From Polytrichum commune (taxonomy: Eukaryota; Streptophyta; Polytrichopsida; Polytrichales; Polytrichaceae): a stretch of 64,000 nucleotides of DNA. Shown in pieces: positions 46,501-56,400 of this stretch; the first letter of the stretch is position 1; every line of letters starts with the position of its first letter. The position numbers and the translations under genes are program-made. The stretch is from NCBI GenBank assembly GCA_950295325.1, contig OX485806.1, forward strand, positions 27,528,001 to 27,592,000. The letters are read 5' to 3'. The notes beneath the pieces are model-generated. The model ran no database searches and was not told where the DNA came from. It was given only the letters and a program-made list of their open reading frames with translations.

Positions 46501-49500
46501 GTAATTTTTGTTCCAACCAGAACCAATTCTGAGAAAGAAAGATGACTCTGATGTTGCCAACGGACGTGCATTAAGGTGTAGTTTCATCATCGAGTCGGTC
46601 TATGTCTATATGTAATCCTGAAATGGGTATCATGCTCGGGGGGGCAGTGTGTTAAAAAATTAAGGATATAGGTGCGAACAACCACTATTTTATAGGAGGG
46701 TATTACTTTCAATTCTCTTCTTTTTTTCACATGCTATCATTATAAAATCTTCTACTTTGGGTTAATAAAAAAAATGGCTTGCATTACTTATAATTCCAAA
46801 TTACCTATTATTCCATACCCTATAGTACTTTAAAGATGTCCAGTGCCATTTTTGATACCTTATATTACTCTTAAGTCCATTTATAATTTTTTGTCCCCAT
46901 GTTTTTAAAATACCCTATCATTTGTTCGCACGTATATTGCTACTCCAACCAATGACTACCCCCCCCCCCCCCCCGAGGTATCATGAGAATCAAAGGGCAC
47001 CCAAAGACCTTTGAAAGATGAACACCTTGAACAGACGCAGACAAACTAGCTTTCACCAATCTCTCCTAGGTTCCCACATGATTGGGTAAAAATATTTGGT
47101 TCACCCATACTACCCCACGATGATTGGGTGGACCACAAGTGGTAGGGTGCACCAACCCATTCTGACATTTATCACAATTTTCCACAAGAAAATGTCTAGT
47201 TCATTAAGTAATGTATTTGCATGGGGTCCAAATGTGTGTGAAATGAGTTTTTAAAACAATTCGGGTAGTAGGAAGGGAGAAGATAATAATCTCATATTGG
47301 TCGTTGGTTCAATTAACCATGTGAACCAAAGGAAGGTAGTGCCACTTGCATGTGAATAGTTGCATGCAGTGAGCAGGAAAAATGACTTGGAAGTTGGTTA
47401 GTCACCGCAACACTTATTACTCGATATTCAAAGGAAGGTATGAATTATATGGGTTTTTTGGTATGAGGGTCAGGAATCACATTCACCCCAAGAGAACCGA
47501 TGAATTGGATGTGACGGCAGAGCCGTATGGCATTGCACTTGGCAGAGGCGGTTCCCATCATTTGCCAATGCTTGCACAAATTCTGCAGTCACCCAGCCAC
47601 TGAGCTCAGCATTAATTCGCTACAAGCTCGAAGTCATCAAGCGCATGAATAAGGTGTGTGGGCTGCTTATGTGGTCACTCTTCTTGATCAAAAACCTACA
47701 TTTGAGTGGTAAGGTAAGCGGCCTTAAAAAGACACTTTCAGCTCTGCACCCACTTCTCATAGGATGTGAAACGCGAAATCAGTGCAAGATGATTAGCAAA
47801 TCCAAATTGTGCCCATAGCCATTTCCCTCTTACATTTTGGAGCACATATGAATATCTTATTCATTGTCAAAGTGAAGTTTCTCTTTCTTATTATATGATC
47901 ATCTAGGTCCATCTAGTTATGTTGTCTATTGAGACTAGAATGGTTAACAAATATTTAACACCCAATCCAATCTCTTTGAAACACATGTCTTTTTTGGTGT
48001 CCGTTCTTGGATCCACACCTAACCACACATCACTCAAATATAAGTGTCTGATTGAGATAAGTATTGAATTAGACCCATTAACCTTTTATGACAAGGCTTG
48101 TTGCTAAGAACAGACACCATAATGGCACATGTTACAATGACATTGGGTTACGTGCTCAAATTCTATACACTATTCTAGGGTCAATAGTTAACACAATCGA
48201 GAGGACCTATATGATCAACTTAATGAGAAAGAGAATGTTCACTTTGGCCTCTTGTGACTTTTGCATCTCAATTCCAAGATTGAAATTTGAAGTGACAATG
48301 TTTGTGATTTGCAGTAGCTAAGTGAATGAGACAGTTCCCAATCCAATCACTCCAACCCCTACTTCAGATTGGAGGCAATGTACAACAGAATTGCAAGAGA
48401 CTGCAGAAGCAAATTAGTGAGCATGGTAAATGCAAAAAAACCCTACCTGATTCAATGGCCTGAATCTCCCGGTCCATGGCTTCCACCTTGATTAGAGGAG
48501 AAATAAAGAACTGCGAAAATCTGCATCACTTTTATGGACTTTGGAATTTGGCAATGGATGGTCATGTAGTTCTACTCAATAATAATTGCCAAGTTGCAAA
48601 TGTGGATATATCCATAATTGGCTCATAAATTGATCATCAAAAATAAGAAATGTGTTGCAAAGTTGTAAGGAGTTAGTTCACCTTTCAAGCGCATCCCTGA
48701 AACACTTATTGATAACTTCAAAGTGGTAACATGTAAATTCTTGGTCCGTATATGCATTGGAAGAACCTCCATGTTGAGACAGAAATCTATCATACTGCAT
48801 GCAGCCTAGGCTTGTTAGTTCCAACTTTGGACCTCCACTACTATCAAATTCTAGCTTACCACATGCTTCAAATAGAAACTCATAAAGGGAAGTAATTGCA
48901 AGATGCCATCACCTTCAAGTAATATGTGTTTCATTTGTGCATGCACCATTAAATATAAAATGCACATGCAGTCGATAGATTATTGAAGAAATAAACTCAG
49001 AATATACTGCAAATATCTCATAAAGTGGAAATTGTGGAACCTCATTCTCATCAGGGAACTTAGTGCTACCCATGAACAGCATATGCTCTGCATCAATCCA
49101 AGAATAATATATGTCGTAATCATTCTTTAATTGCAGAACTCAGGTCTTATTGTAACACTTTGAAGCTTGTTGATGTCATAGGCTTGTATGCACCAGAAGT
49201 ACATACCAGAAATATTTATTTGGAAAAAGGAACAAGATCTCAATGAAAACCCCTAATTCATGGACACTAGACCAACCACTGCCCGGAATATGCTAAATGA
49301 TAGCAAGAGTAGAACAAATAATCTTGGCGCCAAAGCATTGTGCAAATTAATTTGGTAGTTGTCATGAAGCCATGACTGAGTTCCAGTAAGGTATGTGGGT
49401 GTTAATCGGTTACCTGACTTCATTGGACACCTATAATTAAATGGTGTGTGGTCAGATGTGGATCTAAGAAAAGACCCCATAAAGACACATGTTTAAAAGA

Positions 49501-51785
49501 GATTCAACTGTGTCTCCAAATATTATTAACTACTCTACATTCAATAGTCACCACAATTGGGGAACTATGTATTCATTCAAGGAATCGACACACATCCACT
49601 TCCAGTAACCATTAGTAAATCAGGGGAGGATAGATATTCAATACAATTTTTGTTGAAGTTTCATCATAGATTTGCTAATGCAACAAAAATATCAGAACTT
49701 CATTCTGATCAATAGAAGATGGAGAACAAGAAAAACTAACTGAATAACGCCCACATACCTTATTTGTGGTAGCAGCTCCTTTATGGAGGATACCAAAAAC
49801 TGCATTATTTAGTGACATGATCTTAAACAACTATCAATGTAGAGAAGCTGTAACATTCGAGGATATTGTCAACATGGTAGAGAATAAACTACTCACCAAG
49901 GAAGTGAGCTAAACCTGGTGCATCTTCCGGGTCTGCCATACTTCCCACACCAACACACATAGCTGCAGCAGCCTGAAATTGGATATAAGTTTTTTCAGTG
50001 TGAATTGGTGCCACCCTCCACTCAACCAACCTAGAATGCTTGTATGCATCAAATTTATTTTCATGGAATGGCAAGATGCTTTGTGCTTGCATTGTTTAAT
50101 CGATCCTTCAAATTTCCAGTCAATATGCACTGCAGGATATTAAATAAACATTGATTGCACCTTTTTGGTTGCAGATGGGCCAAAATCCTTGTCCTTCTTC
50201 AAGCTGCTAAAGATTGAGCTCTTTGTATTCCCCTCTTCATCTGGATAACCACTTTGCAAATTACACAGAATTTTAATCAATTCAGTCACAAAGAGGACAA
50301 AACTCTATTAGAAAGGTCTAGTAATGGGATAACCCCTCAATCATGATCCCTTGTGAACATGACCTCATTGACTGCAACACAACATGACCAGGACACAACC
50401 TGGGTTGGTCAAGCATATTTTTGAGCAACATAGGTGAGGATAAAGTGGTCAAGATCACAACCTCGTACTTAATAGAATTTCACCATTATCCATGTTTCTT
50501 CTTGTCCTCATATCATAACAATTAATCAGGGGAAAGTGTGGTACAGATGTTCTTGTTTGCAATTAAAAGAATGATTTACCTGGATGGAATCTCAGACATG
50601 GCCTTGTGTCAACATTCAATTCGATCCCTCCTAAGCCTGCGGGAGAAATATTAGCCCTAATTGAGCAAACTTATCCTTTAACCATGACAATTTGGCAATA
50701 CTCAACGAAGACACAAGATGTACTCTCTATGTTGTGATGGATGGGAAATTGTTGTGAGGGGCTCTTTTAGGCCTTCAACCTACAAATGATTACCACTTCA
50801 TCCTGGTTCAACTTTCTTATGAAGGTCCTATTACACATGCAACAAGTCCTCACAAACTCAGGGGTGCAACCAAGACAGCAAGTATGTTCATTCCAAAGAT
50901 TCCAAACTTTTCTATTAAATTATTGTGAGCTCATTAGTGCAAAGAATCTAGTAGGCCAAGAACAACCCTCCTTAAAAATCTCTTTCTAACATTTTTTAGC
51001 ACCAAGTCGGACCACAGACGAGTGCCAGAGCTGAAGTTTTCAAGCAACACCTGCTACTTAACTGATGGGATTGGGATCACTGCTCCATTAATTATTTACC
51101 TAGTTCAACAAAGAACATCCACATCGATGTGATTGTCGTCAAATCGTATGAAAGGAATATTGATAGATAGATAAGTATAAACGCCAGCTCCTGACAAAGG
51201 AAGGATGAATGTAGAGCCTCATATGCCCGCATGCTACTGCCCTTTTTCAGGGGTAGGCTCTATATCTGGGAATAGTGACATTTAATTCAACATGCCCTAA
51301 CCCTCCCAATGGTGATCAAAATGCCTACAATGTCCAGGAAAAACTCTTCTATATACCTGGAGCGGAGATTCTGTAATTACATGTCATTGCTACTAAAGTC
51401 CGGGTGTGACTGAACTGGAGATATGACACACACCGACAAGAAAGGTCTGGGGAGCAAAGTGGGTAAAGAAAAGAAGAATAAGAATGTGCTACTGCCAACA
51501 AATCTCCAAAAATGGCTACAAAATGGTGTTGGAAAGATGGATCTTACCCCTACAATTATTTTGAAAATCTGAGGACCATTCCTGGCCCTCTGGCTGCTCA
51601 CTGGGACAACCCGCATCTATTTCCATGTCGTCGGTGTCGTCGTCATCTTCCGCCTCTTCATCGAGAGAAACCTCCGGGTCGTGAATCAATAGAGCTGCAA
51701 GCCCATTACGAAGCTTGATGAGTTTGTAGCTGCGCTGGTTCGAGGCGGCCTTCACAATTGGAGGCCCCACCTCCACGTCCGACAT
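34372..51785 (-). CDS. Nardilysin-like M16 zinc metallopeptidase, 21 exons
   Basis: M16A peptidases (nardilysin, insulysin) are zinc enzymes that cleave peptides inside a closed chamber; nardilysin prefers dibasic sites. Exons, 5' to 3': 51548-51785, 50580-50636, 50161-50240, 49897-49972, 49041-49087, 48682-48794, 48447-48520, 47487-47582, 46236-46355, 44784-45017, 44304-44452, 43882-44038, 43056-43220, 41780-42144, 40066-40215, 39643-39825, 38029-38232, 37790-37896, 36933-37086, 36105-36226, 34372-34657. They join in one frame to 1,058 residues, the family's usual length. Residues 20-38 form the first M16 strand, followed by an acidic stretch (42-57) as in nardilysins. HFLEH is at 148-152, and the third zinc ligand E229 lies exactly 76 residues beyond H152. 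The C-terminal half keeps R872 and Y879, spaced as in insulysin. No signal peptide is seen, so cytosolic location is inferred. Exon 2 has the weakest support. Intron 16 appears to use a GC donor. The start ATG is the first in frame after the 97-bp repeats. Confidence 0.93.
34678..35053. repeat. AGGTATGTGGG MITE in nardilysin intron 20
   Basis: It starts after TA with AGGTGTGTGGGTGTTTAG and ends near AACACCCAAATACTTG before TA. Its left end lies 20 bases upstream of the exon 21 acceptor, so the branch-point region of this intron would be within the element. Confidence 0.75.
35054..35392 (+). repeat. Dispersed repeat C, copy 2
   Basis: Directly abuts the MITE. Carries ACCCAAGGAATTTACACTAG, CCTAGTTTGAGAAACCGATC and CTTGGGTCCAATCTTGAGTT, as at 17,374-17,745. 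Lies in nardilysin intron 20. Confidence 0.75.
35895..36065 (+). repeat. Dispersed repeat shared with 48,100-48,305
   Basis: The block around CTTTTGCATCTCAAATCCGA, preceded by AACACAATTGGGAAAGG, matches CTTTTGCATCTCAATTCCAA and AACACAATCGAGAGGACC at the second site. It immediately follows exon 20 and so supplies the start of intron 20. Confidence 0.65.
38437..38790. mobile_element. hAT-like MITE with poly-G terminal inverted repeats, copy 1
   Basis: The 354-bp element starts CTC followed by about 19 G and ends with about 15 C followed by GAG. The flanks CCCTAATG (38,429-38,436) and CCTTAATG (38,791-38,798) are an 8-bp duplication with one mismatch. It is nearly identical to 46,635-46,977. 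It lies in nardilysin intron 16. Non-coding. Confidence 0.87.
40542..40909. repeat. CACTAAAT..ATTTAGTG element, copy 2 (nardilysin intron 14)
   Basis: It starts CACTAATTATTGTATTTAGT and ends GACACGAAATACAATATTTA GTG, with TA outside each end. Same family as 12,365-12,759. Confidence 0.8.
41123..41558. mobile_element. hAT-like MITE filled with a GCCCACCCAT minisatellite
   Basis: It is flanked by the perfect 8-bp duplication CTCCCTTG (41,115-41,122 and 41,559-41,566). The left end is CAGAGCCCAACATT and the right end, read on the complement, is CAGAGCCCTACATT. The interior is mostly repeats of GCCCACCCAT with variants, interrupted by a TGTGTAAT-type stretch near 41,335-41,390 and ending in an inverted ATGGGCATGGGC block. 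It lies in nardilysin intron 14. Gly/Met/Trp-rich open frames here are artefacts. Confidence 0.88.
43496..43860. repeat. AGGTATGTGGG MITE in nardilysin intron 12
   Basis: The left end is degraded (CGGTATGCAGCTTGCGGGTG), while the right end AACACCCACATACCT is intact and followed by TA. Its right end is about 20 bases from the splice donor of exon 12. Confidence 0.8.
44515..44708 (+). repeat. Dispersed repeat D, copy 1 (nardilysin intron 10)
   Basis: GATTAGATACAAGGAGGCAA, ATCACTTGTAATCGATG and GTGGGCACCTAATATG match in order to 60,545-60,770. No motif identifies the element class. Confidence 0.7.
45088..45130 (+). repeat. (ATACAT)n microsatellite
   Basis: Runs of ATACATATACAT lie next to exon 10 in intron 9. 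Confidence 0.85.
46635..46977. mobile_element. hAT-like MITE with poly-G terminal inverted repeats, copy 2
   Basis: The 343-bp element starts CTCGGGGGGG and ends with about 16 C followed by GAG. The 8-bp duplication GTATCATG is perfect (46,627-46,634 and 46,978-46,985). It is almost identical to 38,437-38,790 except for the G/C-run lengths and scattered changes. It lies in nardilysin intron 8. Confidence 0.92.
47640..48310. repeat. Cluster of MITE and dispersed-repeat remnants (nardilysin intron 7)
   Basis: AAGGTGTGTGGGCTGC, an inverted TCCACACCTAACCACACATC block, and the CTTTTGCATCTCAATTCC block lie together. They resemble parts of the AGGTATGTGGG family and the 35,895 repeat. Confidence 0.55.
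48447..49972 (-). other. Nardilysin catalytic-site exons 4-7
   Basis: Exon 4 ends after HFL plus one base, and exon 5 supplies EH and the MLFMGSTKFPDENE block, so the zinc-binding HxxEH is split by intron 4. Exon 6 carries the HGGSSNAYTDQEFTCYHFEV segment, which shapes the active site in M16 enzymes. Exon 7 ends with AIES plus the first base of the zinc ligand Glu229, which exon 8 completes. All residues needed for catalysis are intact. Confidence 0.93.
49389..49760. mobile_element. AGGTATGTGGG MITE, best-preserved copy (nardilysin intron 4)
   Basis: The left end is AGGTATGTGGGTGTTA and the right end is TAACGCCCACATACCT, with TA at 49,387-49,388 and 49,761-49,762. A TA duplication with inverted ends fits Tc1/mariner (Stowaway-type) MITEs. 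Relatives lie at 34,678, 43,496 and 15,638. It is 372 bp and non-coding. Confidence 0.85.
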
Positions 51786-52130
51786 GGCGCCAAAATTGCC
51801 TCGCAAATCTTTGTTGCTCTTCAAAACCCTGAAACATCACATCCAAGAACATGGTAATCAGAATATGTTTGGCGCCAAAATGCTTCTCACAGTTCTTTGT
51901 TGCCCTTCAAAATCCTGAAAACATTATCATCATTCGATGTAAGACGCAGGGTAGTCAGAATATGTATGGCGCCTTAATGCTTCTCACAATTCTTTACTGC
52001 TCTTCAAAACCCTGAAAATATCATCATCCGATGTAAGACGCTTGGTAGTCAGAATATATATTGCGCCAAAATAATTCTCACAATTCTTTGTTGCTCTTCA
52101 AAACCCTGAAGACATCATCCGAAAAACATG
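51784..52130 (-). repeat. About 97-bp tandem array at the nardilysin start
   Basis: Four units carry GGCGCCAAAA(T) (variants at about 51,786, 51,870, 51,968, 52,062), CTTTGTTGCTCTTCAAAACC and TGTAAGACGC..GGTAGTCAGAATATAT. The unit nearest the gene contains the translation start ATG and the sequence just upstream. On the minus strand each unit has a TTTTCAGGGTTTTGAAGAGC-like stretch, which resembles a splice acceptor. Confidence 0.88.
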
Positions 52131-53441
52131 ATATGCATCCAGGTCGGGGAAAAAGAGGGGAGGAATGTCCACAAGAAGATTCAGTGGAGTGACCTTTCAT
52201 AGGGCAAGGGCAAGAGCAAGCTTCCATAGGTCGGAGAATTGGTTGGGTTATGTGGACTAAATTACATGTCATTAGCGTTTCTGTGGCCATGCGAGATACG
52301 AAGGGATGGATTGGTTGCTTATCATATCTCCAAGCTTCTTCAGACATCCAACCCCCGAAATTTCATCACTCTGATCTGGTCTACATTCCAAACTCATAAG
52401 CAGCAACAACCCATACCAGCAGCAAATAGGTCGGCAGGGGTTAGGGCACCAGAAGTGATGAGAAACCAGTACGAGGAGCAATTCACATGAAATTGCAGTA
52501 GGCACTTCAGGGGCCCATATAATAGATCCTCTAAGGTGGGAATCCACTAGCCTGAATGCATCGCTCAATTGGCACCGCAGTCATAGGAATGCAAAAAAGA
52601 AGATGTATTCTCTTTAACCACGAGCATCTTTGTTGTTTGTACCTTGTTTGCAAGTACACCACAAGTCTGAATCGATGTGGGGTTAGTGATAATTTCTAAA
52701 CCACACAATACAATATATGGTAGGAGAATGCTATGCTATGCTGTCCATGCCATGACCAACACACCAAAGCAGTCATTAGAATGCAAACAAGATGTATTAC
52801 TTAGTAGGGTTATCCTTCTTTCTAAATGCACCACATGTCTGAGTCGGGTGTTGATGCTTGTTGCGAAACAACACAACTCCATCATAATACAACATATGCT
52901 CCTCGCATGAGGCCAAATCCATCATCACAACTCCTCGAGGGATTCATAATCTCGCATGTAAGATGTTTTGTTTAACATACTCATATAGTACAGACACGGT
53001 GAGACTTGCACCTTGAAGAGACTTTAAGTGAGATTTTGCTGCTGAAAAAGGGAATCAACACATGTAGGGACTCACACATCGATACAGTGCGAATTCTTTG
53101 TCGTAATAATAAATGGGGCAAACCTCGGCAAGTTGTGCAGACCAATTGAAGCAATTGTGATTAATGATTGCAAGCAATTAATGATTGTTTCGAAACAACA
53201 CAACTGCATCATAATACAACATACATGACAAAAATGAGGCCGAACCCATCTGAATCATAACTCCTTGAGGAATTCATGACCTCGCATGTGAGATGTTATG
53301 TTCAACCTACTCATATAGTACCTACAAGGTGAGACTTGCACCTTGAGGAGACCTTGAGTGAAATTTTGTTGCTGAGAAGGGGATCAACATATATAGGGAC
53401 TCACACATCTGTGCAGTGAGATTTTTTTGCTGTAAGCAAAA
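51786..53441. promoter_or_regulatory. Divergent intergenic region between nardilysin and the MORN gene
   Basis: The two start codons face away from each other across 1.66 kb, so this interval must contain both promoters unless an upstream exon exists. I cannot point to a clear TATA box. Most of the interval is tandem repeats (51,784-52,130 and 52,570-53,490). Confidence 0.5.
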
Positions 53442-53490
53442 ATGGGGCAACCCTCAGGAAGCAGTGCAGACCAATCGAAGCAATCCTCCC
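52570..53490 (+). repeat. Tandem duplications covering the MORN gene start
   Basis: About 325-bp units run from ACAACACAACT(C/G)CATCATAA (52,868 and 53,194) to the start codon region: AATGGGGCAAACCTCGGCAA near 53,112 and AATGGGGCAACCCTCAGGAA at 53,441. A shorter diverged duplication precedes them (about 52,574-52,690 and 52,765-52,875; GCAGTCATAGGAATGCAAA / GCAGTCATTAGAATGCAAA). Confidence 0.88.
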
Positions 53491-56400
53491 CCCGGGCAGG
53501 AACACCAACCAAGAAAGACAAGGCGATGATTCGGAAGAAGGGAGAGAGGGGTCCACTCCCCTCAAACCATTACTCGGAGGTGGAGTCTCCTTCCATGATG
53601 ATGGTCACCAGGGCCTTGAAACCCTACAAGGGAGGAGCCAGCAAGAGATGGTCCCTCAAGGTGGCCAAGCCACAGGTATCCGCCTACCATGATGAGTTAG
53701 GGCGAATGCTCCTTGGAGGTAGCAGTGGTGGACGATACATTGGTGATGTGTTGGGAGGTTTGCCCCATGGTGTTGGCCAACATTGGGTGCAAAAGGGACC
53801 TAAACACGAAGAACACTTGTTGTATGATGGTGAATGGGAGTTTGGTGGCAAGACTGGCACCGGATCCTATTTCTACACAAATGGCCAGGTACACAAGCTC
53901 TCATCATTTTGTTGTCTTTTACCTCTCAGACTATCTTATTCATAGAGTATGATGAAGCTATTGACCTTAAGCACCTTCCAAACCATTGTTAGCTCAAACG
54001 TAGAAGCCCTTGTTCATGTAGATTGCGAGTATGTGAAATCCTACGTTTCGGATGACCAAAGGTCACATTAACATAGTTGCAAATCTTCTGCTCTGCCAAA
54101 ACATCAAGTTGCACTGTTGATTGACCTCGCTTCATTTTGTCAGAGCATTCATAGAAGACGATGCTATTGACCTGAAGTACCTTGAACCCAATGCTAGCCC
54201 AAACAAATAAGATCTTGTTCATGAAGATTGCGAGTGTGTGTAATTCTATGTTTCGGATGACAGGAAGTCACATTGACATAGTTCCAAATCTTTCTGTCCA
54301 CCAAAACAATTAACCTGCATTACTGATTGAGCTCACTTCGGGGTTGCTTCATTTGTCGTCTACCTCTCAGAGCATCCAAGGAAGATGATGCTATTGACCT
54401 GAAGCACCTTCAACCGAATGTTAGACCAAACGAAAAACCCCTTGGTTCATGTTTTGTGAGTATGTCAAATTCTGTGTTTCACATTACAGAAGGTAACATT
54501 GACATAGTTGATTTTTCAGCTTAAATATCAAGCTGCACTGCTCGTTGATTGAGCTCACTTCATTTGTCGTCCACCTTTTAAAGCATTCATAGAAGATGGT
54601 GATATTGACCTGAAGCACCTTCAACCCAATGTCAGCCCAAGCGAAGAAGCCCTTGTTCATATTCTGCTAGTGTGTGTAATTCTATGTTTCAAATTACAGG
54701 TCACGTCGACATAGTTGCAAATCTTTCAGTCTGCCAAAACAATTAAGCAACATTGTCAATTGAACATTGTCAATTGAGCTTTGTCACCTACCTCTCAGAG
54801 CATCCATAGAAGCTGTTACTACTGTCCTGAAACACCTTCAACCCAATGTTAGCCCAAAAAGCCCTTATTCATGTTCTGCGAGTAATTGAAATTCTATGTT
54901 TCAGATTGCAAAAGGTAACATTGACATAGTTGCAAATCTTTCATTCTACCGAGAAAATTTAGCACTGTGGAGATAATCTAGCTTGAAACACCTGTGTCAT
55001 GATACTGGAAAATGTAGGGTTATTCCGTCGTGGTGATGGAATCTACATGCACTTGTGAAATTTTTGTTCTTGAGAGGTCTATGACTGGATTTGATGTAGA
55101 GCTGGGTGAGAATGGTATCATTTCCTGTAACTTATCCTTCCCCTGGTCTATGAAATCTCAGCATGATGGCTTATCATGATTAAAACACTACATAATACCA
55201 TGAACTGCATCAGTATTCCTTGATGACGCACAGGTTTTTATTTCTAGCAGAAATGTGTTCCTTTTAATTATTATTTTGAACCACTGTATTTTGAACCACT
55301 ACATTGTCAAATGGAGGCTCAATATGAAGTTTTATACAGAGAAGATAAGATGAAACAGGGGAGGGTGAAGGGACCTCGGCGCAGGAGTACCAAGGACAAG
55401 TGCGACGTGGAGACCACCATGGACAAGGAGCCATGCGCTACAACAATGGGGACATTTACAGTGGAAATTGGTACAAGAGCCGGCGACATGGCATTGGCAC
55501 ATTTGTAAGGCAATTGATCAGTTCACCCATATCACAAATATACTTACACCCTAAGCACTTGTCTCATAGCCATGTTCCGCAAACCCATTTCAGGTTCACA
55601 TATGAGTTCGTAGCTATGGTCAAGGTGAAGCGTCCCTCATTATACTCCAACACAAGTGGTTGCCTCTCTCTTCTCTTTCTCTCTCGTATACCTTATTTGA
55701 ATTTGTGGCAAGTTTCTTGTAGGCAAGCTTTTCAAGTTGTTAAATATTTTCATTTGTTGTCATTCGTATGGAATGAACCAATAAATCGGTCATTTTTAAA
55801 AGTTGTGGGTACCCAAGGGTTTGACAAGCCTAGTAGGGGAGGAACAGTGGATGACCAAGTTGCCCCAGTTACGGCTGTTAGAAAGAGTCCACCTTTGAAT
55901 TAAGTAGCATATGCACAACGAGACTCCACACCCTATTTAGTACCTTGATGAGCTTGTTGTATGTTTCAAATTTGTTTAATATTGTCATAATTTGTCATTG
56001 TTATGAAATGAATCATTGAACAAGTCATTTCAAAAGTTGTGGGTAGCGAGGGGCTCGACAAGCCTAGTAGGCCCGGAGGAACAATGGACGATCAAGTTGC
56101 CCCGGTTACCATCGTTAAAAAAAGTCACCTTTTAATTGAGGCAGTAACATGCAAGTGAAGAGAGACTATGATTCATGCTAGTGTTGAAAAACATAGGCGT
56201 TGTTCTTATTTTTAGGTACGAACCAATCGAATGGGTCCGTGATCATAGACAAGACTAGAAACAAGCTAGTTGATAACACAACAACATATTGTAGGCGTAA
56301 TTTATTTTGAACACTATGTACAGTGCTAGTTTCAACCTCAAAACAAAGCAGGAATTAAATCTTTGGTGACCTATATACTGTAAACAGGGTCAGAAACACC

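Noticed and set aside
48340-48410. A possible nardilysin exon directly after exon 7
   Set aside because: No frame gives the expected EFxQAL..QCHTA segment. That segment is found further on, at 47,487-47,582, with correct phase.
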